Assembly: GCA_021813745.1 (NCBI GenBank)
Contig: JAKAJO010000032.1
Coordinates: 1 to 64,000 of the forward strand
DNA from: Acidobacteriota bacterium
Lineage (GTDB): Bacteria > Acidobacteriota > Terriglobia > Terriglobales > Acidobacteriaceae
Direction of reading: 5' to 3'
DNA: 64,000 nucleotides
Positions 18,727-26,999 of this stretch are shown one piece after another. Numbering within the stretch: position 1 is the first letter of the stretch; each line of letters starts with the position of its first letter. The position numbers and the translations under genes were made by a program. The notes under the pieces are model-generated. The model worked only from the letters and a program-made list of their open reading frames with translations, was not told where the DNA came from and did not search any database.

Positions 18727-20592
18727 ATGAACACGCTCGCTTTACTAGTTGGCGCTTTATGCGTTTTTGCTCTTTGTTATCGATACTATTCCGCCTTTCT
18801 GGCCGCCAAGGTTCTTGTGCTCAACAACAGGAGAACCACGCCAGCTCACACCTGCGGTGACGGCCAGAACTTCATACCGTCGCCTAGATTTGTGCTCTTC
18901 GGCCATCACTTCGCGGCAATTGCTGGAGCAGGCCCGCTAATCGGGCCCACGCTCGCTGCGCAGTTTGGTTTTGCTCCCGGATTTCTATGGATTGTGCTTG
19001 GAGCAGTGCTGGCCGGTTGCGTGCACGATTTTACCGTCTTGGTAGCGTCAGTCAGACACAGAGGGCGATCATTGCCTGATATAGCTCTTGCTGAAATCGG
19101 CCCTTTTGCCGGCATCGTGACCATGATAGCTGTGCTATTCATTCTTCTCGTAACGCTTGCAGGGCTCGGAATCGTAGTCGTTAACGCGCTCTCCAGAAGC
19201 CCGTGGGGCGTTTTCACTATCGGCATGACTGCGCCTATTGCCATCGTGATGGGTGTGTGGATGTTCAAGTCTACGCCGGGAAGGGTGCGTATAATCGGCC
19301 CGTCAGTTGTCGGCGTGTTTCTCCTCTTCCTGGCGGTTATTGGGGGGCACGCTGTTGGGCAGTCTTCGTTTGCATCTTATCTAAGCTTTTCGGGACACCA
19401 AATCACCCTGATTCTCATGCTGTATGGTCTCGTCGCTTCCTCGCTCCCAATGTGGCTGCTCCTTGAGCCGCGCGATTACCTGGCGACTTACGTAAAGCTT
19501 GGAACTATCGCCCTGCTCTGCGTTGGCATCTTCGCAGTGCACCCACAGCTTCAGTTCCCGATGTTCAGCCAGTATGTCCATGGTGGCGGGCCAATCATTC
19601 ACGGACAGCTTTTCCCATTTCTCTTTATCACGATTGCGTGTGGTGCGATCTCGGGTTTTCATTCTCTTATTGCATCCGGCACAACGCCAAAGATGTTGGA
19701 TCGCGAATCCGACGCCCGGCTAGTCGGATACGGCGCCATGACGGCTGAAGCGCTTGTCGCTGTCATGGCGCTAATAGCCGCGTGTTCCTTGTATCCGGGC
19801 GACTACTACGCAATCAATGTTCCGCCTGCGGTATTTGGCAATCTCGGCCTTCACACGGTGGAACTCGGCCGATTCTCCAGAGAAATCGGAGAAAACCTGT
19901 CAGGTCGGACAGGGGGCGGCGTTTCGCTCGCAGTCGGTATGGCGCATATTTTTAGCGGAATTCCCCATATGGACAAGATGGTCAGCTATTGGTACCACTA
20001 CGCGGTGATGTTCGAAGCGCTATTCATCTTGACTACTGTGGACGCAGGTACTCGTTCTGCTCGATACATCTTACAAGGATTGCTTGGCAAAGCCTACCGC
20101 CCCTTCTTGAATCCGAGGTGGATTCCCGGTATCCTCGTTTCTACCACCATTGTTGTTGGCGCATGGGGCTACCTGATTTACACAGGCTCGATCTCAACAA
20201 TCTGGCCGCTGTTCGGAACAGGAAATCAATTATTAGCGACGATTGCATTGGCCGTTGTTACAGTCTACCTCGTCAATAACAGCAAGTTTAAATATGCGTG
20301 GACGACGGCACTGCCGATGCTCTTTGTGGGGGCAACTACCATCTCTGCCGGTATCCTCTCGACAGCCTCTATTTTTCTACCGCTTACTCATCAACCAGCC
20401 ACAAGACTCCAAGGGTATCTTGACGCTACGCTAATGGTTCTCTTCATGCTGGGAGTAATTCTTGTCATGGTGGCATCAGCCCGGCGCTGTTGGCAAACAT
20501 TGCATGGAGTCGCCGTTCCTGCCCCAAATCCCGACAATGGCACTGCAGTACACAATTCCCAGAACGACGACGTCAAAATGGGATGTTGCTAG
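18727..20592 (+). CDS. cstA: Carbon starvation protein A (peptide/pyruvate transporter family)
   Basis: This 621-residue polytopic membrane protein carries the CstA signature: HTCGDGQNFIPSPRFVLFGHHFAAIAGAGPLIGP near the N-terminus, FLWIVLGAVLAGCVHDF, and the C-terminal half with NQLLATIALAVVTVYL. About 16 TM helices are visible. Family members take up peptides or pyruvate under carbon limitation. The C-terminus DDVKMGCC carries a CC pair. It lies 38 bases after the porin gene and probably shares its operator-controlled promoter, so an outer-membrane porin and an inner-membrane importer would be coexpressed with sulfur respiration. A hairpin terminator follows at 20680-20705. Confidence 0.93.
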   Translation: MNTLALLVGALCVFALCYRYYSAFLAAKVLVLNNRRTTPAHTCGDGQNFIPSPRFVLFGHHFAAIAGAGPLIGPTLAAQFGFAPGFLWIVLGAVLAGCVHDFTVLVASVRHRGRSLPDIALAEIGPFAGIVTMIAVLFILLVTLAGLGIVVVNALSRSPWGVFTIGMTAPIAIVMGVWMFKSTPGRVRIIGPSVVGVFLLFLAVIGGHAVGQSSFASYLSFSGHQITLILMLYGLVASSLPMWLLLEPRDYLATYVKLGTIALLCVGIFAVHPQLQFPMFSQYVHGGGPIIHGQLFPFLFITIACGAISGFHSLIASGTTPKMLDRESDARLVGYGAMTAEALVAVMALIAACSLYPGDYYAINVPPAVFGNLGLHTVELGRFSREIGENLSGRTGGGVSLAVGMAHIFSGIPHMDKMVSYWYHYAVMFEALFILTTVDAGTRSARYILQGLLGKAYRPFLNPRWIPGILVSTTIVVGAWGYLIYTGSISTIWPLFGTGNQLLATIALAVVTVYLVNNSKFKYAWTTALPMLFVGATTISAGILSTASIFLPLTHQPATRLQGYLDATLMVLFMLGVILVMVASARRCWQTLHGVAVPAPNPDNGTAVHNSQNDDVKMGCC

Positions 20593-20679
20593 CACAATAG
20601 TCAATCACACTTTGATCCGAAGTCTTTACTACGAATTCGAATTATTGCATGCGCATTCACCCCAGAAACAACACGGTAG

Positions 20680-20705
20680 TGGGTCAGTTTTTCCAAACTG
20701 ACCCA
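20680..20705 (+). terminator. Terminator hairpin after cstA
   Basis: TGGGTCAGTTT (20680-20690) pairs perfectly with AAACTGACCCA (20695-20705) over a TTCC loop, 88 bases after the cstA stop. No T-tract follows. Confidence 0.6.
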
Positions 20706-20774
20706 GTATCAACAACACGAACTGTGGATCGTGCCGCTCTACGACATCTTAGCTGGAGGAGGATTGCAATCATT

Positions 20775-20936
20775 ATGCTGTTACGAAATCTTATACTGAT
20801 GATTCTCCAATGCATCTTACTTGAGCCAATATTTCGTCCATGGCGCGAATCCGGAATTGTGTCGGAGCCCTCATCTCCTGAGCGCGGAGTGTTCAACAAA
20901 AGCTCTGTGGCATGCGACTTGGATCTTTTAAGTTGA
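20775..20936 (+). CDS. Possible small membrane ORF (53 aa)
   Basis: An ATG at 20775 lies 13 bases after GGAGGAGG, a long spacing. The product has one hydrophobic stretch (LLRNLILMILQCILL). It sits between cstA and the efflux-channel fragment in a region of gene remains. Nothing recognised; it may be chance. Confidence 0.25.
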   Translation: MLLRNLILMILQCILLEPIFRPWRESGIVSEPSSPERGVFNKSSVACDLDLLS

Positions 20937-20980
20937 GCTACGACTAACTTTGAGAGTTCATACAGTATAAAGGCATTGGC

Positions 20981-21184
20981 TCGGCTGAACAGACACTCGA
21001 TCTTTCGGAAGCGCGCTACGAAGGGGGTGTCGACGCTTATCTCCAGGTCATCACATCCCAAACCGCAGCGCTTCAGAATGGAAGAAATGACATCAACATA
21101 CAACTTCGCAGGGAGCAGGCCACCGTCCTGCTCATTAAAGCCCTGGGTGGAGGCTGGTCAACCAGCCAGCTACCCACGCTTTAA
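20981..21184 (+). pseudogene. Isolated C-terminal fragment of a NodT-type efflux channel
   Basis: In frame from 20981 the sequence reads SAEQTLDLSEARYEGG through LLIKALGGGWSTSQLPTL to a stop. This is the same as the last 67 residues of the intact channel (7459-8919) apart from only a few substitutions near the end. Similarity ends abruptly at 20981 and no start codon or upstream domain remains. The following hairpin is also duplicated. It is the tail of a lost paralogue or a segmental duplication left by rearrangement. Confidence 0.88.
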
Positions 21185-21196
21185 TCGTCATGAAAC

Positions 21197-21236
21197 GTCC
21201 AGCCCACTCATCCATAATGTTGCGGGCTGGACTTTC
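21197..21236 (+). terminator. Terminator hairpin duplicated with the channel fragment
   Basis: GTCCAGCCC (21197-21205) pairs perfectly with GGGCTGGAC (21224-21232), followed by TTTC. It is the counterpart of the hairpin at 8933-8964. Confidence 0.7.
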
Positions 21237-21589
21237 TGAAAGTTAGAAGTGATTGCGTTTGCGCCGTGCGTAGTGGGCTCGTTCCCTTTACGGACTCTGA
21301 TATCCATCGCCTAACGCAGCTCATTATCGAGATTCGAGTCCCCCACACTCATCCCCCTTTTCGTCTCACCAGTCGCACGGCCGAGAAACGTAAGACGGCG
21401 TCACCCTGAATTGACCGACCAGACATTGCTCGCCATAGGCACAACAGATGGTCGCAACAGACTTTACAATCCACGCTAAGGTAGAGTCGTCTTAGGAACC
21501 GATGACGTCCGCTCGAGAGCCAATCTATGTCAAAGCACACGCCCGATTTTCTCGCTGGCGCAAGACGCTATCAGGTGTAGTACCGATAA
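21237..21589. other. Intergenic region, no gene seen
   Basis: No frame with a convincing start or recognisable product on either strand. It separates the channel fragment from the convergent sqr-tauE-DUF1634 operon. Confidence 0.5.
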
Positions 21590-21982
21590 TTAGGCTGCGT
21601 GTCCTATCAAACTGTATATCAGTACGGCGAGCACAATGCAGGAAATTGCAACATAGAGCCAGTCCCGCTCGAGAGCGAAGGCGATCACCGAAAACACCAC
21701 CCGTGCAACTGGAGTGGCGATGAGCAGCAAAATGCCAAACTGAATGACCGCAAGGCCATTGCCGCGAAGCGCTTCGCGCACAATTTGAGGAACAAACCTC
21801 AGTCCATCGGGAGCACCGACAAAGTGATGGTAGCTGACAATTGCTGTTCCACTCTGAGATAAGTAGATTAGGCCACCAAGTGCAATGACGGCAGCTGATA
21901 GCAGTACACCAACACGAAGCAGTATGCCGATCCTTTTGTCGATGGCACTATCGTTCCGTGAAAGAACTTGCATTGTGCTCAC
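21590..21982 (-). CDS. DUF1634 membrane protein, partner of TauE
   Basis: A GTG start overlaps the tauE stop (GTGA; an in-frame ATG lies at 21973). The 130 residues hold three or four TM helices: IGILLRVGVLLSAAVIALGG, AVIQFGILLLIATPVARVVFSVIAFAL and WLYVAISCIVLAVLIYSLIG. DUF1634 proteins are commonly coded directly after TauE/SafE-type exporters and are thought to be accessory subunits. A decayed copy exists at 15839-15970. Confidence 0.8.
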   Translation of the reverse strand: MSTMQVLSRNDSAIDKRIGILLRVGVLLSAAVIALGGLIYLSQSGTAIVSYHHFVGAPDGLRFVPQIVREALRGNGLAVIQFGILLLIATPVARVVFSVIAFALERDWLYVAISCIVLAVLIYSLIGHAA

Positions 21983-22818
21983 GAGAGTCTCCCACTGAAG
22001 GCGTTGTAGATCATCTCCACACCCAGGGACGCAATCACGATAGCGAAGATGATTCGAATTGTTTTAACCTTCGCTCGAGTGAGGAAACGCGCACCCAGGA
22101 TCGAGCCGGCCAGTACCCCGAGCGTAACGGGCATCGCGAGCCCTGGTTGAATATAACCACGACTAAGGAAAATGCCGGCGCTGGCGGCAGCGGTTACGCC
22201 GATCATGAAATTGCTGGTGGTTGTCGACACCTTGAACGGGATCTGCATGGCTTCATCCATAGCCAGCACTTTGACCGCACCGGAGCCAATGCCGAGCAGA
22301 CCGGACAGTGTACCAGCTCCGAACATAAGCCCAAAACCAAGCGGCACGCGGCGCGTTCGGTATGGAATCCAATCGCCGTCCACAGGCATGGCACCATCCA
22401 GCCGAAGCATCCGAGCGATGCGGTCAGGCGGTCCATCTGTAGCGGCTGGCTTTCTGCGGCGAACCGACATGCCTGCTGAATAGAGCAGAACGATCCCAAA
22501 GACGACCGCCAGCAGCCTTGTTGGAGAACTTGAAGCAAGCAGCGCCCCAACAATTGCACCAATCGTCGTAGCTATTTCAAGGAACATCCCGATGCGAATA
22601 TTAGAGATCCCTTCCCGGACATAAGCTGCCGCCGCACCGGATGAGGTTGCGATGACTGAGACCAGAGAGGCTCCCATCGCATAATGGATATCGACACCAA
22701 AGGCCAAGACCAGGAGCGGCACAATTACAACTCCACCGCCCAAGCCACTGAGCGCGCCCAAAAAGCCAGCCAGAAATGATGCTGCACCAAGAAAGCCAGA
22801 GATCTCCAGTTGATTCAT
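21979..22818 (-). CDS. TauE/SafE-family sulfite/organosulfonate exporter-like permease
   Basis: 279 residues with about eight TM helices in two repeats, each with the glycine-rich signature (FLGALSGLGGGVVIVPLLVL at the N-terminus; GLLGIGSGAVKVLAMDE in the second half). A good SD (GGAGAAG) precedes ATG 22818. The family exports sulfite, sulfoacetate or thiosulfate, or imports thiosulfate-like compounds. Placed between a sulfide:quinone oxidoreductase and a DUF1634 subunit and under operator 24310-24340, it most likely moves a sulfur oxyanion or sulfane sulfur across the inner membrane. Confidence 0.85.
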   Translation of the reverse strand: MNQLEISGFLGAASFLAGFLGALSGLGGGVVIVPLLVLAFGVDIHYAMGASLVSVIATSSGAAAAYVREGISNIRIGMFLEIATTIGAIVGALLASSSPTRLLAVVFGIVLLYSAGMSVRRRKPAATDGPPDRIARMLRLDGAMPVDGDWIPYRTRRVPLGFGLMFGAGTLSGLLGIGSGAVKVLAMDEAMQIPFKVSTTTSNFMIGVTAAASAGIFLSRGYIQPGLAMPVTLGVLAGSILGARFLTRAKVKTIRIIFAIVIASLGVEMIYNAFSGRLS

Positions 22819-22926
22819 TTCTTCTCCACACTGTGCATAATGCCAGCCAAGCCTAAGGTGTCATTCCACGCTGATAAAGAGCCTCTCGGCCGCCCCTGCA
22901 GTTGCTCTCCTGTCGGACGGAAAACA

Positions 22927-24156
22927 TCAGACATGGCCCCGCAGCATACCGTGCCAGTAGTACGGCGGCAAAAGATGCTTTTTGACCAGATACATGCTCA
23001 GCCGCTCCTTGGACTGATCGATCGGAAACGTCTCCTGTGGTTGCAACTCATAATCGAACTCCGCCATGATGAGGCTCCCATATCCGGTCACCAACGGGCA
23101 TGACGTGTACCCGTTGTACGTAGCTTTCGGAGGCTTTCCCAGCATAACGGAGATCAAATTGCTCGCCACTACCGGAGCTTGTTTTCGCGCTGCCGCCCCC
23201 GTCTTCGATGTGGGAAGGCTGCTTGCATCACCCAGTGAAAAGACATTTGGATATGCGACGTGCTGCAGCGTGTGTTTATCGACATCGACCCAGCCACTGC
23301 TGTTGGCAAGAGGAGACTTCTTCACAAAGTCCAAGGCGCACTGCGGAGGAGTGACATGGATCATGTCATACTTCAGAACGACATCAGTGCCATCATTGAG
23401 ATTGCGAAATACAGCTTCCTTTGTATTCGGATCGAGCCGTATGAGATTGTGCCTAAATCTTGCGTCGATTTGTTTGCGTGCCACGACCTTATCTAATGCG
23501 TCCGCATATTTCCGCACCGCAAAGATTCCTGCTTCCGCCGAACAAAAGACGACATTACTTCTGTCACGCACGCCACTCTTCCGAAAATAACTATCGGCAA
23601 GATAGGCAATTTTCTGCGGTGCGCCACCGCATTTGATTGGAGGCAAGGGCTGAGTAAAGATCGCCGTTCCTCCTCTGAATGAACGGATATTTTCCCAAGT
23701 GGACTCGACGCTCCCGTACGAATAGTTGCTGGAAACGCCGTCTTTACCGAGACTCTCACGAAGGCCTGGAATGGAGTCCCAATCCAGCTTAAGGCCCGGG
23801 CACACAACGAGGTAACGATAACTGATTTTCTTGCCGTTCCGGATCTCGATCTGGTTGCTCTGCGGGTCGAATCGCGCCACTGAATCCCGCAGCCATGCTA
23901 CTCCGGGCGGAATCAGATCCTGCTGCGCTCTGCATGAGTTATGTTTCGCGTAGATTCCGCCTCCTACGAGAGTCCACATCGGCTGGTAATAGTGATGCCT
24001 CGATGGATCGATGATGAACACCGTTGCGCTGATGCGATGCTTCCTAAGCTGCTTAGTTATTCTCGCCGAAACTGTAATTCCTGCGCTGCCTCCACCTACG
24101 ATGACTACATCGTAGCTACTGGCGAAGGGTGATTTACCATTTGGCTCAACGCTCAA
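22927..24156 (-). CDS. sqr: Sulfide:quinone oxidoreductase, type II-like
   Basis: A TTG start at 24156 with SD GGAGTG gives 409 residues. The FAD-binding loop (VVIVGGGSAGI, ~18-28) and both redox cysteines of the mitochondrial SQOR-like type II group are present: C176 in PIKCGGAPQKIAYL and C353 in YTSCPLVTGYG. YLVVCPGLKLDWDSIPG and SLGDASSLPTSKTGAAARKQ are conserved FAD/quinone-site segments, and the C-terminus has an amphipathic membrane-binding tail (LVKKHLLPPYYW). It oxidises sulfide to sulfane sulfur and reduces quinone at the membrane. It leads the operon with tauE and DUF1634. Its presence beside a reductive-looking dsr operon is notable. Confidence 0.88.
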   Translation of the reverse strand: MSVEPNGKSPFASSYDVVIVGGGSAGITVSARITKQLRKHRISATVFIIDPSRHHYYQPMWTLVGGGIYAKHNSCRAQQDLIPPGVAWLRDSVARFDPQSNQIEIRNGKKISYRYLVVCPGLKLDWDSIPGLRESLGKDGVSSNYSYGSVESTWENIRSFRGGTAIFTQPLPPIKCGGAPQKIAYLADSYFRKSGVRDRSNVVFCSAEAGIFAVRKYADALDKVVARKQIDARFRHNLIRLDPNTKEAVFRNLNDGTDVVLKYDMIHVTPPQCALDFVKKSPLANSSGWVDVDKHTLQHVAYPNVFSLGDASSLPTSKTGAAARKQAPVVASNLISVMLGKPPKATYNGYTSCPLVTGYGSLIMAEFDYELQPQETFPIDQSKERLSMYLVKKHLLPPYYWHGMLRGHV

Positions 24157-24309
24157 GATTGCACTCCATGGGAAGATTTAGTCAGATGTGGCAGGAGTTC
24201 CCCCGCCGTGCATTCTGCCGGTTCATGGTCTTATCCATTTTCTGGATACAGAATCAAGAAAGGGATGCGTTAAACATCTGTAACTATCGTCTTCCTTTCA
24301 GGAGAGTTC

Positions 24310-24340
24310 GTCCAAATGGAAATCCTTATAGGGGATAAGC
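24310..24340 (-). promoter_or_regulatory. LysR-type operator/promoter, site e (sqr operon)
   Basis: On the minus strand CTTATCCCCTATAAG (24325-24339) is followed by GATTTCCATTTGGAC and, 20 bases on, CGATAG. It lies 154 bases upstream of the sqr start and faces it. The rest of the 316-base gap between dsrK2 and sqr (24157-24472) shows no gene. Confidence 0.75.
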
Positions 24341-24472
24341 GGCTCCTGTTCGTCTGGAAGGGAAAAGAACATGCATTCGAAGGGCCCGGTTTGTAAATTC
24401 GCGATTCACGCGGAATGCGACAAGCCAGTTGATCACCGAGCCCAACATTTGCATGACAGCGATGTGCTGGAA

Positions 24473-26080
24473 CTAACGCCATTCCCACTCAATAAAACCA
24501 GGCTTCACATCTGTCATCGCGTTGACAATGAGTTCGACAAGCCCGCCATAGAGAATGCGATGCTTCTCCCAGATATTCCAATAAGAGAACAGGTCGCGTA
24601 TCTGGCCCTTGCAATTACTGCACGGTGCACACGCGTACTTAGGGATTGCCGGATCGAGCGAATCCGAGAACGCGTTCAGAATCTGCTCGAGCTTCTTGCG
24701 GCCGGAGACCTGTGCACGCCAGTCGGCAAAGTTGTTCGGGTTCATGATGGCGAAGCCACTGCCACCTCCGCAGCAATAGTTGTCGACGCCGTGTGGATCC
24801 ATCTCGCGGAATCGAGGTGCGATGGCCCGCAGAATTTCCCGCTGCGGCTCGACAATTCCCATCAGGCGCACCATATTACAGGGATCGTGTAATGTCACGG
24901 GAAAATCGTTACGGGTTGGATCGAGCTTGAGCTTGCCGCTCAGCACGATATCCCGCAGCAGCGTCATCGAACTCTCGCGCGGAATATCGAGATCGCCAAG
25001 CGCTATGCGATCTGCGATGACGCCAAGTGCCTTGTGCGCATGTCCGCACTCGCCGATAACAATCTTCTTGACCCCGAGTTTGCGAGCTACCTCAAGATGC
25101 TTGAGCGCGACGCGGGCGAATTGCGTGTCGTCGTACCAGAGACCGTAGTTCACCGCATCGTAACCGGCAAGTTCGGAAGAGAGCGTCCATTTGATACCGG
25201 CGGCATTGAGGATGACCGAGAAGGCGCCGGGATTCTCAGGCCACGCGAGGATTTCACCGGCATTGTGAATCAACAAGACATCGGCGCCTTCAACATCCCA
25301 GGGTGTGTGGACATCGAGGCCTGTCTTCTCACTCATGTCTTCATCGATGAAATCGATGTTGTCTTTCGCCGCTGCTGACGGCATGCCTGTTGTGGAGCCG
25401 GTCTTCAGTTGCAGCATCGAGCCCTTCTCGTGCAGTTCCTTTGGACTGATTCCCATCTCCTGGCTGAAAAGCTTGCGCAACTCATGAGCAACCAGTCCGT
25501 TGTCTGCCCCGATGGGGCAGACCTGCGCACAGCGCCGGCAGAGGTTGCAGCGATAGGAAAGTTCGGCCAACCTGGCGACAAGCGGCCAGTTCAACTCGAT
25601 CGCGCCGTGCTGCCATGCACTGAGCAATCCTCCGTGCTTCACATATTTGAAGTAGAGACGGCGCAAGATCTCCGTGCGGAAGGTTGGACGGTAGATCTCT
25701 TTGCGCCCGCTCTCCTCGTAGATGTGGCAGGAATCCGAGCATGTCTGGCAGCGCGTGCAATGTTCCATCGTCAACACGAGAGGCTGCAGGAACGTCCAGT
25801 TATTCTCCTTTGTGAATAGCTTCTCGAGCCCGGAAAGGAAAGACGCTACAAGCTTATCCTCTTCTTCCCGTGACTTCGGTCTGGCGAGGTTGAGCGCGCA
25901 AGCGCCATCCAGCCCACACTCACAATTCTGGAGGACATCGGGTTTCAGCGGGAGAAGCGCCGGGCCATTTTTCCCCGCATCAAGATTTGCGGGTAAAGGT
26001 TTCAAATCAGCCTTGTCGAGGGTGCAAAGCGGTTCACGATATCTGCGGGACACATCATTGATCCGGGTGAGTTCTCTCAT
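24473..26080 (-). CDS. Second DsrK-like (HdrD/TmcB-type) iron-sulfur protein
   Basis: ATG 26080 overlaps the preceding dsrM2 stop (ATGA) and gives 535 residues. Two [4Fe-4S] motifs occur: CTRCQTCSDSCHIYEESG near residue 140 and CNLCRRCAQVCPIGADNG near residue 200. Two CCG-type cysteine clusters follow (DPCNMVRLMG and NYCCGGGSGFA) that in HdrB/HdrD/DsrK hold the catalytic noncubane cluster for disulfide or trisulfide reduction. It pairs with the membrane subunit at 26077-26985 and ends the dsr operon. It probably exchanges electrons between menaquinone and DsrC or another thiol; which of the two MK pairs serves DsrC cannot be told. Confidence 0.88.
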   Translation of the reverse strand: MRELTRINDVSRRYREPLCTLDKADLKPLPANLDAGKNGPALLPLKPDVLQNCECGLDGACALNLARPKSREEEDKLVASFLSGLEKLFTKENNWTFLQPLVLTMEHCTRCQTCSDSCHIYEESGRKEIYRPTFRTEILRRLYFKYVKHGGLLSAWQHGAIELNWPLVARLAELSYRCNLCRRCAQVCPIGADNGLVAHELRKLFSQEMGISPKELHEKGSMLQLKTGSTTGMPSAAAKDNIDFIDEDMSEKTGLDVHTPWDVEGADVLLIHNAGEILAWPENPGAFSVILNAAGIKWTLSSELAGYDAVNYGLWYDDTQFARVALKHLEVARKLGVKKIVIGECGHAHKALGVIADRIALGDLDIPRESSMTLLRDIVLSGKLKLDPTRNDFPVTLHDPCNMVRLMGIVEPQREILRAIAPRFREMDPHGVDNYCCGGGSGFAIMNPNNFADWRAQVSGRKKLEQILNAFSDSLDPAIPKYACAPCSNCKGQIRDLFSYWNIWEKHRILYGGLVELIVNAMTDVKPGFIEWEWR

Positions 26081-26985
26081 TTGGGCATCCTTTCCACGGA
26101 GACGGGGTTCGTTGTAACGATCTCCGCCCAGCTTCTCTTGCCATCGCCCGCGATGTGAGAAGCAGACCACGTGGGAAGATAGGCTAGATTCTTGGCAATT
26201 CCGGCTTCAATCGCCTTGTTCTTCTCCGCGTCATCCCAACGCACCAGGTGATAGGTGAAGTACTTTGCAATGAAATGCGCCATGTGCGTGTAGGGGATGT
26301 ACCCCGTCATGGCCGCGCCGACGATAATGCCGACGTTGACGAGGATGGGTAGCTGCAGTTCCGGCTGGAATGTGAGCAGGCCATATGCCGCATCCCGAAG
26401 CGCCGGCATGGTTCCGCCGAAAGCACCCGCCAGAATCAGCACGCACGCCAGTGCGAAACCTCCAAGGTTCATCAGATCGCCTGGAACGGTATAGATGCGC
26501 AGTTCCTTGTCGGTCATTCTGCGCCACGCGAGCCCCGCGCTGCCGAGGAGCGTGAGTGAGAGGCCGGCCCACGCGGAAATCCGCGCAAAAAGAAAGATCA
26601 ATCCGGCGAGCTGGCTTTGTGCGCTCAATGCTCCGAGGGCAGAAAAGCAGCATCCTGCGATCAGCAGATAGAGACCGGTATGAAATGGGAACGAACGCCA
26701 CCAGAGCGAACGATTGGATTTCCACACTCCGTGCAGTAGAAAGATCTCCCTGAACATCACGCTCACTTCATTCAGAAGATGTTTTTCGCGCGGACGCTTC
26801 CACCAATCGGTTTCCTCGAAATAAGAGCCGCCATGTTTGGCGCGCTGTCTTCCTTCGCCCGGAACCGGATAAAGTTCCCAACGGAGATGGACCGGGGTCC
26901 GCGAATACTGGAGAATGCGGAGTAAGCACCCCACAAAGAAGAAGCCAAGCCCGACATAGATTGCAATCGATGTGAGTAAAGACAT
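26077..26985 (-). CDS. Second DsrM-like (NarI/TmcC-type) cytochrome b membrane subunit
   Basis: I choose ATG 26985 (SD GGAGAG, MSLLTSIAIYVGLGFF) rather than the longer frame that overlaps dsrN. The 302 residues have about six TM helices and histidines consistent with haem b ligation (SFPFHTGLYLLIAGCC; IPYTHMAHFIAKYFTYH). DsrM/NarI-family subunits link the menaquinone pool to a DsrK-like partner, which follows with an ATGA overlap. It is only moderately similar to DsrM at 33529-34530, resembling TmcC-type subunits in general layout. Confidence 0.82.
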   Translation of the reverse strand: MSLLTSIAIYVGLGFFFVGCLLRILQYSRTPVHLRWELYPVPGEGRQRAKHGGSYFEETDWWKRPREKHLLNEVSVMFREIFLLHGVWKSNRSLWWRSFPFHTGLYLLIAGCCFSALGALSAQSQLAGLIFLFARISAWAGLSLTLLGSAGLAWRRMTDKELRIYTVPGDLMNLGGFALACVLILAGAFGGTMPALRDAAYGLLTFQPELQLPILVNVGIIVGAAMTGYIPYTHMAHFIAKYFTYHLVRWDDAEKNKAIEAGIAKNLAYLPTWSASHIAGDGKRSWAEIVTTNPVSVERMPK

Positions 26986-26999
26986 AAACGACTCTCCGA

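Noticed and set aside
24310..24360. Second half-site (CGTCTGGAAG) right of operator e suggesting a bidirectional promoter
   Set aside because: The similarity is short and no gene starts rightward there; the dsr operon ends convergently at 24473.
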